The notes below the pieces were generated by a model. It was not told the origin of the DNA. It searched no databases and saw only the letters and a list, made by a program, of their open reading frames with translations. This document shows positions 51,036 through 58,980 of a stretch of DNA of 64,000 nt, one piece after another. Origin of the DNA: Methanomassiliicoccales archaeon (lineage in GTDB: Archaea; Thermoplasmatota; Thermoplasmata; Methanomassiliicoccales; UBA472); assembly GCA_013415865.1 (NCBI GenBank), contig CP058896.1, positions 1,097,957-1,161,956 on the forward strand, in the 5' to 3' direction. How positions within the stretch are numbered: the stretch's first letter is position 1; each line of letters begins with the position of its first letter. The position numbers were made by a program, and so were the translations under genes.

Positions 51036-52808
51036 TCATTCCTCGTCCCCGCCCTGCTCAAGAGGGGCATTCTGGGCGACCATGATGTAGAACCGGTCAT
51101 AACCATTTTTCAAGGTCCCCCATGCGAGATAAGCGACGGTCAAGGCCATCATGACGACCACAATGACCAACATAGGGTTCTCAGGACCGATGTTCGGCAG
51201 GAACGGGATGAGCAGCAACAGGACCAATGTGACCATCGAGATCTTACCAAGGTTGGCGAAGATCGCGAATACGTTCTTTCTGCTGCCCTCCACGAACCTC
51301 CGCGAGCTCATCACCGCGGAGGTCAGAAGCTCGGACAGGTTCCGTATATGGCCATATATATTGACGATGGCAGGTAGAATGGAAAGGACCATCAGGAACA
51401 GAACGAGCAGGTCAGGTACCACATGCAGTTCTTCAGCGATAATGCCTATGGCATTCTTGACCTCGTTCAACATGCTGAACAATAACAGTAACAGCACAAT
51501 GATCAGATAATCCAAAAAGATCAGTAGGAGCCCTCTCCTCATTTTTTCTCTGACATCCTTTGAGACCGCGAATCGTGCAGAGGCCGTTGCCCTTATCTCC
51601 TCTATCCTACCAAGGGCAGACCTCACTCCCCGGGGCAATGACCGAACGAACCCGTTGAACATCCTGACCTGGGCCTTTGTTAATACTGGAAGAACTATCA
51701 TGGTGACCAATGCGGCCCCGACCATCGCGGAGTAGAACTCTCTGGTGACCACCCCCTCGTCCAATGCGATCTTGGCTATGATAAACGCGAACTCTCCCAT
51801 CGCCACTAGGCTGGTGGCGATCATGAAGGAGCTCCTTGAAGGGACGTTCATCACGTAGCAGGACAGTATCACTGAAAAGGTCTTGGCAAGAATGAATGTG
51901 ATGGCTATGACCATGACCAGCCATACATTGTCCCAAATCAATGATGGGTCGATCTGAAGGCCGATCGAAATGAAGAAAACGGCCATGAACAGCTCCTTGA
52001 TGGGGGCCACCTTGGACATCAGGTCATCACTATGAACCGATTTGGACACTATGAGCCCCATCAGGAAAGCCCCGATCGCGATGGAAAGGCCGAGCGATGA
52101 AGATATCAAGGCCATGGTAAAGCACAATCCTACCGATAGGACAAACAATATCTCCATGGAATAGGTGTTACCTATCGCATCGAGCACCCTTGGCACGATG
52201 GCTATGCCGACCATTATGGTAAGGCCAAAGAAGATCGCTAGGCCGATGACCATGTTCACTGTGGAACCCAGAGCTGGCGAATCTCCCGCGAGGAGGGGCG
52301 CCGCCATCGTTAAGATGATCACCTGGCCAACATCCTCGAACACGGTGATACCTATGATCATGCTGGCTTGGGCTCCATCGATGGCACCATTCTCCTTCAG
52401 AACGCTGACGACGACCGCAGTGGATGTTCCGGATATTATCGCGCCAAAGAATATTGCCTGGGTGTTGGGCATTCCGAGGGCCAGACCTACGAGGTAACCG
52501 ACCACCACCATCAACGTCATCTCCATTGTGACGATGATGATGAGGACCGACCCTGTCCTTTTTAACTTGGCCGCGCTCTGCTCGAGCCCTATCCAGAACA
52601 TCAAAAGGACGATACCGATGTTGGAAAGGATGACGACCGTCGCCTCCTCCACCCACAGATCTGGAAACATCGTCGGGCCAAGGATGAGGCCTGCGGCAAG
52701 ATAGCCTAGTATAGGCGGCATCTTTATCCTCGCAAATACAAGCGAACAGATGCCAGAGATAAGCATAAGCAAGGTCATGTCGACGATAATCCTGCTCTCT
52801 TCGCTCAT
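51036..52808 (-). CDS. CPA2-family cation:proton antiporter (KefB/NapA-like)
   Basis: A membrane protein of about 590 residues. The N-terminal 380 residues form a 12-13 helix Na+/H+ or K+/H+ exchanger core (LGYLAAGLILGP, VLLMFWIGLEQS, GTSTAVVVSVLKE, and SLGLSIAIGAFLMGLIVSKSVHS as CPA2 markers). The C-terminal part has further helices and no TrkA-N nucleotide-binding domain, so gating by NAD is not expected. ATG 52808 (MSEESR) is chosen; an in-frame ATG six codons earlier is possible. The ion specificity cannot be told from sequence. Confidence 0.88.
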   Translation of the reverse strand: MSEESRIIVDMTLLMLISGICSLVFARIKMPPILGYLAAGLILGPTMFPDLWVEEATVVILSNIGIVLLMFWIGLEQSAAKLKRTGSVLIIIVTMEMTLMVVVGYLVGLALGMPNTQAIFFGAIISGTSTAVVVSVLKENGAIDGAQASMIIGITVFEDVGQVIILTMAAPLLAGDSPALGSTVNMVIGLAIFFGLTIMVGIAIVPRVLDAIGNTYSMEILFVLSVGLCFTMALISSSLGLSIAIGAFLMGLIVSKSVHSDDLMSKVAPIKELFMAVFFISIGLQIDPSLIWDNVWLVMVIAITFILAKTFSVILSCYVMNVPSRSSFMIATSLVAMGEFAFIIAKIALDEGVVTREFYSAMVGAALVTMIVLPVLTKAQVRMFNGFVRSLPRGVRSALGRIEEIRATASARFAVSKDVREKMRRGLLLIFLDYLIIVLLLLLFSMLNEVKNAIGIIAEELHVVPDLLVLFLMVLSILPAIVNIYGHIRNLSELLTSAVMSSRRFVEGSRKNVFAIFANLGKISMVTLVLLLLIPFLPNIGPENPMLVIVVVMMALTVAYLAWGTLKNGYDRFYIMVAQNAPLEQGGDEE

Positions 52809-53438
52809 CGACAGATGATTAAACAACTCTGATAATTAATGATTGGCCGAGAGATGGGAAAATCGTTGCGTTGATAATATGGACCGGATAGACGTTTTGG
52901 ACCTGGAACGACAGTCATATAATGTTTGAAAACATCGTGATCAATCGACCATAAGCATCCTCCTGCTACCTTCTTCAGAATTCTAAGCCAGGTTGATATG
53001 GGAGAATTATTATCGTTTGAGAATCGAAGCAGCTCAATCTCCATTAACATATCAAGCTTATCACCGCTCTTGCAAAGAGATAAAGTTCCATATAAGGGTC
53101 TAGCGGAGTGACAGCCACTAGAACGGACCTTACGCTCATCCAGCATTATTTAAGAATTGGGCATAAAAAATTACCTGCTGGTTTATGAACACATACGGAA
53201 CCATCTGAGAGATCGGGAGTGAACAGACATCGTGATGATCGACCATCGTTTACCAAAATATTGCTCCATACCTCATCCTCCCAACTTTTTATTTTTTTTC
53301 TTTTTATCAATCATCTTGGTCGCTGCGAAAAACTGATGAGACTTCCTGAGCAAACAGTAATTTGGTCATTCCATTCGATTAATATCTAGAATGGCATCTT
53401 CATCCTTCTGCCCAAAATCGGGGAAGGAGGCGAATGAG
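52809..53438. other. 630-base intergenic region with repeat and possible RNA gene
   Basis: No convincing protein gene. An imperfect direct repeat is present (CATCGTGATCAATCGACCAT at 52933-52952 and CATCGTGATGATCGACCAT at 53228-53246). A TATA-like TATTTAA near 53146 is followed about 130 bases later by a long T-run (53286-53307), the form expected for a small non-coding RNA. A minus-strand frame 52805-53146 is judged doubtful. Confidence 0.35.
53172..53300 (+). ncRNA. Candidate small RNA (unconfirmed)
   Basis: The stretch lies between a TATA-like element (about 53144-53152) and a 20-base T-rich tract that could end transcription. It has no open frame of note and includes one copy of the CATCGTGAT repeat. 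The boundaries are estimates from these signals only. Confidence 0.25.
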
Positions 53439-53495
53439 ATGGCTGACAAGAAGCAGAAGAAGGCCGACGCCTCAAAGACCGAGAACAAGAAGTAA
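53439..53495 (+). CDS. 18-residue lysine-rich microprotein
   Basis: A minimal reading frame MADKKQKKADASKTENKK behind one of the strongest ribosome binding sites in the window (GGAAGGAGG, 53422-53430), eight bases before ATG 53439. An ATG at 53434 is in another frame and only three bases from the site. TTAATATCTAG upstream (53380s) may be a TATA element. The peptide is extremely charged and likely disordered. Whether it is translated, or whether the site belongs to something else, cannot be decided from sequence. Confidence 0.4.
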   Translation: MADKKQKKADASKTENKK

Positions 53496-53570
53496 TGTTC
53501 CCACTTATTCATGCGGTCCTATGACCGCCCATTTAAATCGTCTTTCTCTCAATCTTTTTATTTTAGGATA

Positions 53571-53945
53571 TCAGGAAAATTCTACATTTCCAGCATATTT
53601 TGCACCATGACAATCCGCCAACCTTCCGGCGGCGCATTCCCTCACAGCCTCCTCCACAGAGCCCTTGCAACCTCCCTTGATGCTTATCCCTGCCCTGCTC
53701 AGAACCTCATGTGCACGCTTACCTATCGTTCCAGTGATGACGGTACCGATCTCCTTTGAAACCAATGTCTCTGCGGTCTTGACGCCCGGCTCATTCCGTG
53801 CGTCAATATGCCTCTCCTCAATGACAGAGAATTTGTCAGGCGACCCCTCGAAGACAATAATGTAAGGGCTTCTTGCAATGGGCCCGACCCTGCTTTTGAG
53901 GTCCCTCCCCATACTTGTAACAGCAATTCTGCATTTCTTGTCCAT
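53571..53945 (-). CDS. NifX/NifB-type dinitrogenase cofactor-family protein
   Basis: A 124-residue protein of the Di-Nase FeMo-co family (RNase H-like fold). It has RIAVTSMGRDLKSRVGPIARSPYIIVFE, VISGTIG-like VITGTIGKRAHEVLSRAGI and AVRECAAGRL. In methanogens and other anaerobes these proteins bind metal clusters and are often found far from nitrogenase genes; no nif genes lie nearby. Start ATG 53945 follows a sequence typical of minus-strand genes here. Function unknown beyond the family. Confidence 0.85.
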   Translation of the reverse strand: MDKKCRIAVTSMGRDLKSRVGPIARSPYIIVFEGSPDKFSVIEERHIDARNEPGVKTAETLVSKEIGTVITGTIGKRAHEVLSRAGISIKGGCKGSVEEAVRECAAGRLADCHGAKYAGNVEFS

Positions 53946-54300
53946 GGCCTTTCCCTCATCATGTTCTAGTGTCAGAGCCCAAATTAATACCTTGCATCCG
54001 ACCTCACAACTTTTTTGGGATTGTTCTGATTTGAGACATAGGTCATTTCAGCAAAGTCCGCATGTCCTCGATCATCCAATAAACCAAGCCCCATCAGTTA
54101 TTATGACCAGACGTTTGAACGTTCGATATGGCGCATCTATTGCTCGGTCCTGCCGACCACCCCGCCGCCTGCTGTTCATCAGCTTGCGCTGTTCATCGGC
54201 CCAATCCGCATAAGAAACGAGGAGCTCGAGGGCCTTATCTGACGGTTTACGACCTTCGGAAGAAAAGTCCGAACTGGGATCTTTATCAGGCCAGGAATTG

Positions 54301-54318
54301 GAGTGGGCCCGACCGGAT
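54301..54318 (-). other. Possible attachment site: tRNA 3'-end remnant
   Basis: On the minus strand the segment reads ATCCGGTCGGGCCCACTC. This fits the end of a tRNA: T-stem CCGGT, acceptor strand CGGGCCC and discriminator A. No tRNA body precedes it, so it would be the duplicated att copy made when a tyrosine recombinase inserts into a tRNA 3' end. The intact tRNA (5' strand GGGCCCG) would then lie on the minus strand to the right of the window. Confidence 0.4.
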
Positions 54319-54370
54319 ATTAACAACCAGTAACGCCTGTATAACCCGAATAACCCTGCACATCTACAGG

Positions 54371-55369
54371 TCATGCCACTATCCTCCCGGAAGGGGGCCT
54401 CGGGACCGCCCCCGTGAGCCGCATCCGCTCCTTCGTCTCGCGCAGAAGGTCCGAGACGCTCGCGTGCATCCTAGCCATGTCATCGATCGTCATCGCACAG
54501 TACCTCCTTGTCTGGGTCTCCGACTCGTGCCCCAAAGCGTCCACCAGGACCGGCATGTTCGCCGGGTCCGCTTGGATCACGAACCTCGCCCCCGACCGCC
54601 TCAGCGTATGATTTCCGATCGAGCGGGTTATCCCCGCCCTCCTCGCGGCGTTCGCCACGAGCTTGTCTATCCCCGCGTCCGAGTAGGGGCTCAGCCTCGG
54701 GCACTTCCTGTTCCTGCTATAGATCAGGAACTCCTGAGGTATCGTGGCGTTCGGGTTCAGGGACAGCGCCTCCTCGACCATCCTCGTCCTCGTCTCCTCC
54801 CATTCCCTCAGAACATCCGTGGTCTCGTTCGCCCATGCCAGCGTCCTCCATTTGCCGCCGTAGCGTCCTTTTCCCCTGACGTCAAGGACCCCTTCCTTGA
54901 CGTCCCTGACCGTGAGCCTCTTCACCTCGCACCTCCTCATCATGAGGCGGAGCTCGAGGTGGATGACCAGCCGCTCGGGCCCTTCGGCGGCCTCCATCAG
55001 GGCGACCGCCTCCTCGAGCGACAGCCAATCAACCCTGACGCGCGAGTCCTTGGGCCACCCAAGGTGCATCTCCTCGACCACGTGGTTGCCATAGGTCCTG
55101 AGATAGCCAGACAATATGCCGACGTACCATCTCCGCGTCTTGACCTTGAGGTGCCCGGCATACTCGTTGATTATGTAGTCGATCTCCCTCTCCCCTATCT
55201 TCGCGGGCGTATGGTGCAGGCCCGCGTTCTTGAGCGCCTCGGTCATCCTCCACAGCTCGCGCCTGTACTCCTTGATCCCGAGATCGTTGACCCTCCCCCT
55301 CCTCGCGAGCTTCTCAAGATGCCCCTCGATCTTTGCATGGACCCATTCCCTCTCATGCTCCGTCAGCAT
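54371..55369 (-). CDS. Tyrosine recombinase / integrase
   Basis: A 332-residue site-specific recombinase. The N-terminal SAM-like DNA-binding domain (about 1-115) is followed by the catalytic domain. Catalytic residues: Arg in HLELRLMMRRCEVKRL, His-x-x-Arg in NHTLRRSGARF, the second His in LGHESETQTRRY and the nucleophilic Tyr of RRYC. The lysine strand is not confidently placed. It is clearly GC-rich relative to the chromosome to its left. Its 3' end lies about 70 bases from the putative att site, which is the usual position for an archaeal SSV- or plasmid-type integrase; the gene is not split by the attachment site. Confidence 0.92.
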   Translation of the reverse strand: MLTEHEREWVHAKIEGHLEKLARRGRVNDLGIKEYRRELWRMTEALKNAGLHHTPAKIGEREIDYIINEYAGHLKVKTRRWYVGILSGYLRTYGNHVVEEMHLGWPKDSRVRVDWLSLEEAVALMEAAEGPERLVIHLELRLMMRRCEVKRLTVRDVKEGVLDVRGKGRYGGKWRTLAWANETTDVLREWEETRTRMVEEALSLNPNATIPQEFLIYSRNRKCPRLSPYSDAGIDKLVANAARRAGITRSIGNHTLRRSGARFVIQADPANMPVLVDALGHESETQTRRYCAMTIDDMARMHASVSDLLRETKERMRLTGAVPRPPSGRIVA

Positions 55370-55484
55370 AGGGACCGCTCCCGCCGCATCGAAAACAATA
55401 AAAGCCCGCCGCGGGAACAGGAGGAAATACCGGAAGGGGAAGGTCCGGGGAAAGCGCGGCGGGCGGGTTCATAGGCATCACAGA

Positions 55485-55649
55485 TCACGCTTGGGCAGGG
55501 GCCTTGAGCTTGGCCATGCAGACCTTTCCGTTGCCGTCGTCGTACAGCTGAACCAGGTCGCCCTCCTCGACGTCCAGGGCGGACATGGCCCTGCCGAGGG
55601 AGATCCTGCCGTTCTTCGTGATCTTGGTCACTTGGAGCACTTGGGGCAT
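55485..55649 (-). CDS. AbrB/SpoVT-like transcription regulator
   Basis: A 54-residue protein in the form of a swapped-hairpin AbrB domain: LQVTKITKNGRISLGRAM, then LDVEEGDLVQLYDDGNGK and VCMAKLK. Such proteins dimerise to bind DNA, as antitoxins or regulators. ATG 55649 has AGGTGAAAAC upstream. A TATA-like CATAAATACC lies at about 55691-55703 in the minus direction. The gene is divergent from the winged-helix gene across the repeat array, so the two probably control each other as a switch, similar to those of phages. Confidence 0.8.
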   Translation of the reverse strand: MPQVLQVTKITKNGRISLGRAMSALDVEEGDLVQLYDDGNGKVCMAKLKAPAQA

Positions 55650-55664
55650 GTTTTCACCTAGTAG

Positions 55665-55769
55665 TAATGACTAAGAACTAAATGGTAAAGCAGGTATTTA
55701 TGGTTATCCATTATGACTAAGGACTATGTAATTAAAATTATTCAAGATATGACTGAGTCCTTATGGATA
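55665..55769. promoter_or_regulatory. Repeated operator-like sites between divergent regulators
   Basis: Direct repeats TAATGACTAAGAACTA (55665-55680) and TTATGACTAAGGACTA (55711-55726) match at 14 of 16 bases. Separately, 55705-55721 (TATCCATTATGACTAAG) and the reverse complement of 55753-55769 (TATCCATAAGGACTCAG) match at 14 of 17, forming an inverted pair around about 55737. The right arm sits between an AT-rich TATA-like region (55728-55744) and the GTG start 55771, well placed for repression. Confidence 0.55.
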
Positions 55770-55770
55770 T

Positions 55771-56055
55771 GTGAACAAGAACCGTGTTCCGTTTGCGGAA
55801 ATTCCCGATAACATTTCCATTCAGATACTGTACTGTCTTCATCAAAATGGACGCATGGTTAAGTCGGTACTTTACTCAAGATTAGAGAAAAGCAACAAAA
55901 CAATCCAACCTCGGGTTGATGAAATGGTTGCAACGGGATTAATAAGTGAAACAATTGAGGAGAGACCCCCCAAGCGCAAATGGGTGGAGCTGACGGAGAA
56001 GGGGAGGAAGGTCGCGGAGAAGCTCGAGGAGATAGAGGGGATTTTGGGGGGATGA
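55771..56055 (+). CDS. Winged-helix transcription regulator
   Basis: A 94-residue MarR/PadR-like winged-helix protein: ISIQILYCLHQNGRMVKSVLYSRLEKSNKTIQPRVDEMVATGLI forms the helix-turn-helix (the listed residues are the helix markers), followed by the wing PPKRKWVELTEKGRKVAEKL. GTG 55771 has no ribosome binding site and an AT-rich TATA-like segment 27 bases upstream, so it is probably leaderless. The right arm of the operator repeat lies directly before it, which suggests autoregulation. Odd: the first two thirds are AT-rich whereas the last 90 bases (from about 55965) are GC-rich, like the flanking structural genes. Confidence 0.75.
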   Translation: MNKNRVPFAEIPDNISIQILYCLHQNGRMVKSVLYSRLEKSNKTIQPRVDEMVATGLISETIEERPPKRKWVELTEKGRKVAEKLEEIEGILGG

Positions 56056-56056
56056 T

Positions 56057-56740
56057 GTGGATTTTTTTGAAATCGTTGCCTTAATTCTCATTACATTGAT
56101 TGGAGCTTCAATACCCGTCATACTCAATGAGCGATCAAAGAGGAGATGGTCTCAATCAGACAAGATGTGGGATTTGAAGCGTAAATATTCTTCAGAATTG
56201 TTATTGAAAATGTCTGAGATGGAATTGGCATTAATTGGAATGCAGCTTTATTTTTCACAAAACAATCAAATGAAAAAAACCTACTCGATTGACCAAGAAT
56301 TTAGTCAGGCATTAATGAGTTGGTTTGTCATAAACAACAGGTTATTTGGGGGAAATATTAAATTGGAATGTTTAAAAAATGGAACCCCTTCGAAAATAAC
56401 CGAAAAAGATCTTGATACGCTAAAAATCGAAATATTTTGGTTGTCGTTATTTCGATTCCAGATGTTAACACATGAAGCATTGATTCCAATAACTATGATT
56501 AGGGGGATACTAATAGATGATAAAATCACTGACCATTTTTACGAATTTCAAAAAACAATTCAACATTACATAAATCAAGATTCACACACCCCATCAAATT
56601 ACGAAGATGTTATTAAAACACTTTCATCAATAGTTAATGAATATAATCATTCTATGAAATTAGAGCTTGAGCGAACGAAAGATCCTGGATGGAACTCGAT
56701 ATGGAGAAGACAATTAGATGGCATAATTAAGGTAGGGTAG
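56057..56740 (+). CDS. Membrane-anchored protein of unknown function
   Basis: A 227-residue protein with one N-terminal membrane helix (FFEIVALILITLIGASIPVIL, about 3-23) followed by a basic stretch (RSKRRW), so the rest is cytoplasmic. The remainder is helical (NNRLFGG...; FWLSLFRFQMLTHEALI...) with no recognised motif. It is very AT-rich (third positions mostly A/T), unlike the chromosome, and lies between a winged-helix regulator and a 370-residue unknown. The start GTG 56057 is one base after the regulator's stop, so the two are co-transcribed. A membrane-anchored effector or sensor in a defence cargo is a possibility, not shown. Confidence 0.6.
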   Translation: MDFFEIVALILITLIGASIPVILNERSKRRWSQSDKMWDLKRKYSSELLLKMSEMELALIGMQLYFSQNNQMKKTYSIDQEFSQALMSWFVINNRLFGGNIKLECLKNGTPSKITEKDLDTLKIEIFWLSLFRFQMLTHEALIPITMIRGILIDDKITDHFYEFQKTIQHYINQDSHTPSNYEDVIKTLSSIVNEYNHSMKLELERTKDPGWNSIWRRQLDGIIKVG

Positions 56741-56746
56741 TGATGA

Positions 56747-57859
56747 GTGGTGGGGAAAATGAAGGTCACAGCCAAAGTAAAAAAGCTCGATGAAAATCTA
56801 GCATATCGAAGCACGCACATTCGTGTTGGAAGCGAAAAAACGATCATATCTCCAATTTGTGCAACTACAAAGGGCGTTCCTGCAAGCGAAGTAACGGAGA
56901 TTTATCGGAATTATACAAAAGACGGTCTAACCAGAGCTGTCAATAATTTCGATGAAGAAAAAAGGCTGAACTCAGAATTAAAATCAAAAAAAACTGATAA
57001 TTTGAACATATGTTTTGTTGACTACAACGATTCCGCCGAGCTAGAAAAGGAGGAATTTGAACTCCTGATGGACCTGCAATACCAGAACAGCGATATCGCT
57101 ATGACCCCCATCTGGAGCGGCCTTATCAAAACCAAACAAGAAAGCGACGCGCTCCTTGAGACTGTTTTAGCATGGAACAAGAAGGCCATCGAAATAATCG
57201 AGACGCTGAACAACAAATCTATCATGGGAACGCTGTCAATGGGCATGCCGAGGACAATGATCGGCGATGTAATCAACTCATATGTGGACCAGGGCGTGAC
57301 ATTGTTTGCGATCGATGCAAGGAATAAGTTCGTAGATGGTCACGATACATGGATGAGGGATGTTGTCAGGAAAATTAAGGACTACAAAATGTTCGATGAA
57401 ACCTGTTTGTATATGGTGAACCCAAGGGCCGGGAACTTTTCCCACAACGCAGAGATAGTCCTAGCCAGGGATTTTCTCAGTTCAGGGTACGGTTTCGACA
57501 TATTGGGCGGGGGCCATATTCCCAATAAAGGAATCGGTTTGGCCAAGAACAAGATGAAAGAACCTTTCTGCAGAAGATTCGATGAAAAGACCTATGGTTA
57601 TATTAAAGTGCCAGAGAAAGAGGCTGCCGAATCCTTAAAAGTCTCACCATCGCAGGTAAAGGACGAGATGAAGAAATATAACATGACAAGGCAGGCGGAT
57701 GAAGCATTCAAAATTGCCGAGATGTTATTGAATGAATCGACCCTTGAATCATATCTTAAAACCAAGGATATGGTCAAAGGAAAACATTTGGAACATATGA
57801 AAAAGTACAAAAAAGAGTTGTTCGAGGATAAGAAAAAAAGGTCTGAATGGTTCGTTTGA
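56747..57859 (+). CDS. Unknown 370-residue element-encoded protein
   Basis: A soluble protein with alternating beta/alpha character from about 75 to 255 (NICFVDYNDSAEL, SIMGTLSMGMPRTMIGDVI, VTLFAIDARNKFV, CLYMVNPRAGNF, FDILGGGHIPN), which would suit a TIM-barrel-like fold, and a highly charged helical C-terminus. I did not match it to a known enzyme; loose likeness to tRNA-guanine transglycosylase-type barrels is possible, but their zinc motif is absent. Start GTG 56747; ATG 56759 is an alternative. It is AT-rich like its neighbour upstream and convergent with the toxin gene, the stops abutting. Confidence 0.6.
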   Translation: MVGKMKVTAKVKKLDENLAYRSTHIRVGSEKTIISPICATTKGVPASEVTEIYRNYTKDGLTRAVNNFDEEKRLNSELKSKKTDNLNICFVDYNDSAELEKEEFELLMDLQYQNSDIAMTPIWSGLIKTKQESDALLETVLAWNKKAIEIIETLNNKSIMGTLSMGMPRTMIGDVINSYVDQGVTLFAIDARNKFVDGHDTWMRDVVRKIKDYKMFDETCLYMVNPRAGNFSHNAEIVLARDFLSSGYGFDILGGGHIPNKGIGLAKNKMKEPFCRRFDEKTYGYIKVPEKEAAESLKVSPSQVKDEMKKYNMTRQADEAFKIAEMLLNESTLESYLKTKDMVKGKHLEHMKKYKKELFEDKKKRSEWFV

Positions 57860-58420
57860 TCAACCTTTTAACCGCTTCAAGAGATCTTCCGAGCAATAGA
57901 ATGTACTTTGTTCCAGATCTTCTGCTATCTGGAGCCTCTCCGAAGAACTGATTATACCCTTGTTGCACAAATGCAACAAGAAGCCGATAGTTCCAGTACA
58001 TGAAATGATCACATTACCAACGAATTCTTGAAAGACGGGGTCTTTCTCAATCTTTTTCAAGGATTTCCTCATCAGGTTGTCGTCTGTGATATAATAATAT
58101 CTCTGCGGTCCATTGGCATACCGTGATGCTGTCAAGATTAGAGCCGACAATTCACCAGAATGAAGCCCTGGATAGCGTGCGGACAGATAAGCGAGAAGTT
58201 CATTTTCTTTCTCATTCAATTCGATGGGTCTTACAAGCCCCGACTTTCTTCTCAAGCCCTTCATCGACGAGGGCGTCCTCTTTATTTCATCAGATACTAC
58301 TTCCGTCGTTATGAAATCATATGATTTCTCGCACCTTTCAAATAAATCCAATGATGAGATGTCGTAAATGAATGACGAGATAATCGTTGCATCCAGTATC
58401 TTTACTGTTCTATTCTCCAC
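57860..58420 (-). CDS. PIN-domain toxin-like nuclease (VapC-like)
   Basis: A 186-residue PIN-domain protein. Acidic metal-site residues are Asp10 (KILDATIISSF), Glu40 (TTEVVSDEI), Glu90 (LHSGELSALIL) and Asp113/Asp114 (YITDDNLMRKS). PIN toxins such as VapC cut RNA, commonly tRNA. The size is that of the DUF3368-like group, which is often paired with UPF0175 antitoxins. It overlaps the upstream antitoxin gene by 19 bases, so the pair is translated together. AT-rich, likely part of the transferred cargo. Confidence 0.75.
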   Translation of the reverse strand: MENRTVKILDATIISSFIYDISSLDLFERCEKSYDFITTEVVSDEIKRTPSSMKGLRRKSGLVRPIELNEKENELLAYLSARYPGLHSGELSALILTASRYANGPQRYYYITDDNLMRKSLKKIEKDPVFQEFVGNVIISCTGTIGFLLHLCNKGIISSSERLQIAEDLEQSTFYCSEDLLKRLKG

Positions 58421-58980
58421 TTGATTTTTCTCCTTTTCAATAATTTTTCAAAATCATTTAAATCCAGACCAGCCATCTCTGATGCCTTTGAATAGCTGAT
58501 CTTCCCCTTCAACAGCATCTTGATCGAATATTCGATACGATCTTTCTTCAAATCATCCCACTTAGCAGATTCCGAAGTGTATTTTGGATAGAACGTGTAG
58601 ATGTAAGTCATTATCTCGTTGTCACTGAGGTCGTTCAAGAATAACTTGAAGTCTTGGATGACATCTTTCAATTCTTGTTTTGGTTTGATGTTCTTGAAAA
58701 TTTCTTGCCCTTTCCTAGTGAGGATATAAACTCCACCTTCAGAATTGGTGACGAGATTCAGTCTTTGCAGGTCTTGGAGAATGTAATCAATCTTGTCGCT
58801 GTATGGCCCAAGGAGATTCGGTTCGAAACGAAATAGGTCTTGCAGATTTGGGAATACGTTGGTAACGAGGAACAATATCTTATGGAGCTTTAATTTGCTG
58901 CGTAATGGACTTTGAAGTGAACCTATGCAATATAGGACGATCTTTTCCTCGTCATTCAATTGGTCCCAAAGCTGCGCCAT
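58402..58980 (-). CDS. UPF0175-like antitoxin with N-terminal winged-helix/Panacea-like domain
   Basis: A 192-residue protein. The C-terminal 45 residues (IEYSIKMLLKGKISYSKASE then MAGLDLNDFEKLLKRRKI) match the UPF0175 helix-turn-helix, the known partner of DUF3368 PIN toxins. The N-terminal 130 residues (KLHKILFLVTNVFPNL... FEPNLLGPYSDKIDYIL... GGVYILTRKGQEIF) recall the Panacea/SocA-type domain that neutralises many different toxins, but this is only by appearance. Fusion of the two is unusual. ATG 58980 or 58983 starts it. Confidence 0.6.
   Translation of the reverse strand: MAQLWDQLNDEEKIVLYCIGSLQSPLRSKLKLHKILFLVTNVFPNLQDLFRFEPNLLGPYSDKIDYILQDLQRLNLVTNSEGGVYILTRKGQEIFKNIKPKQELKDVIQDFKLFLNDLSDNEIMTYIYTFYPKYTSESAKWDDLKKDRIEYSIKMLLKGKISYSKASEMAGLDLNDFEKLLKRRKIKWRIEQ

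Noticed and set aside
52805-53146. 113-codon minus-strand frame upstream of the antiporter
   Set aside because: Low coding character apart from a short leucine-rich stretch; no ribosome binding site; overlaps the antiporter start.
54072-54374. 100-codon minus-strand frame spanning the putative att site
   Set aside because: Its C-terminal half has some coding character, but the frame crosses the element junction and overlaps the integrase end; no start with a ribosome binding site. Possibly a truncated chromosomal gene, not supportable.
54301-54390. Intact tRNA at the left end of the element
   Set aside because: Only the 3' T-stem/acceptor-like part is present; no anticodon arm or D-arm precedes it on the minus strand.
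54128-55474. 448-codon plus-strand frame opposite the integrase
   Set aside because: Arg/Pro/His-rich translation without domains, in a GC-rich region where the minus strand carries a complete integrase with all catalytic residues.
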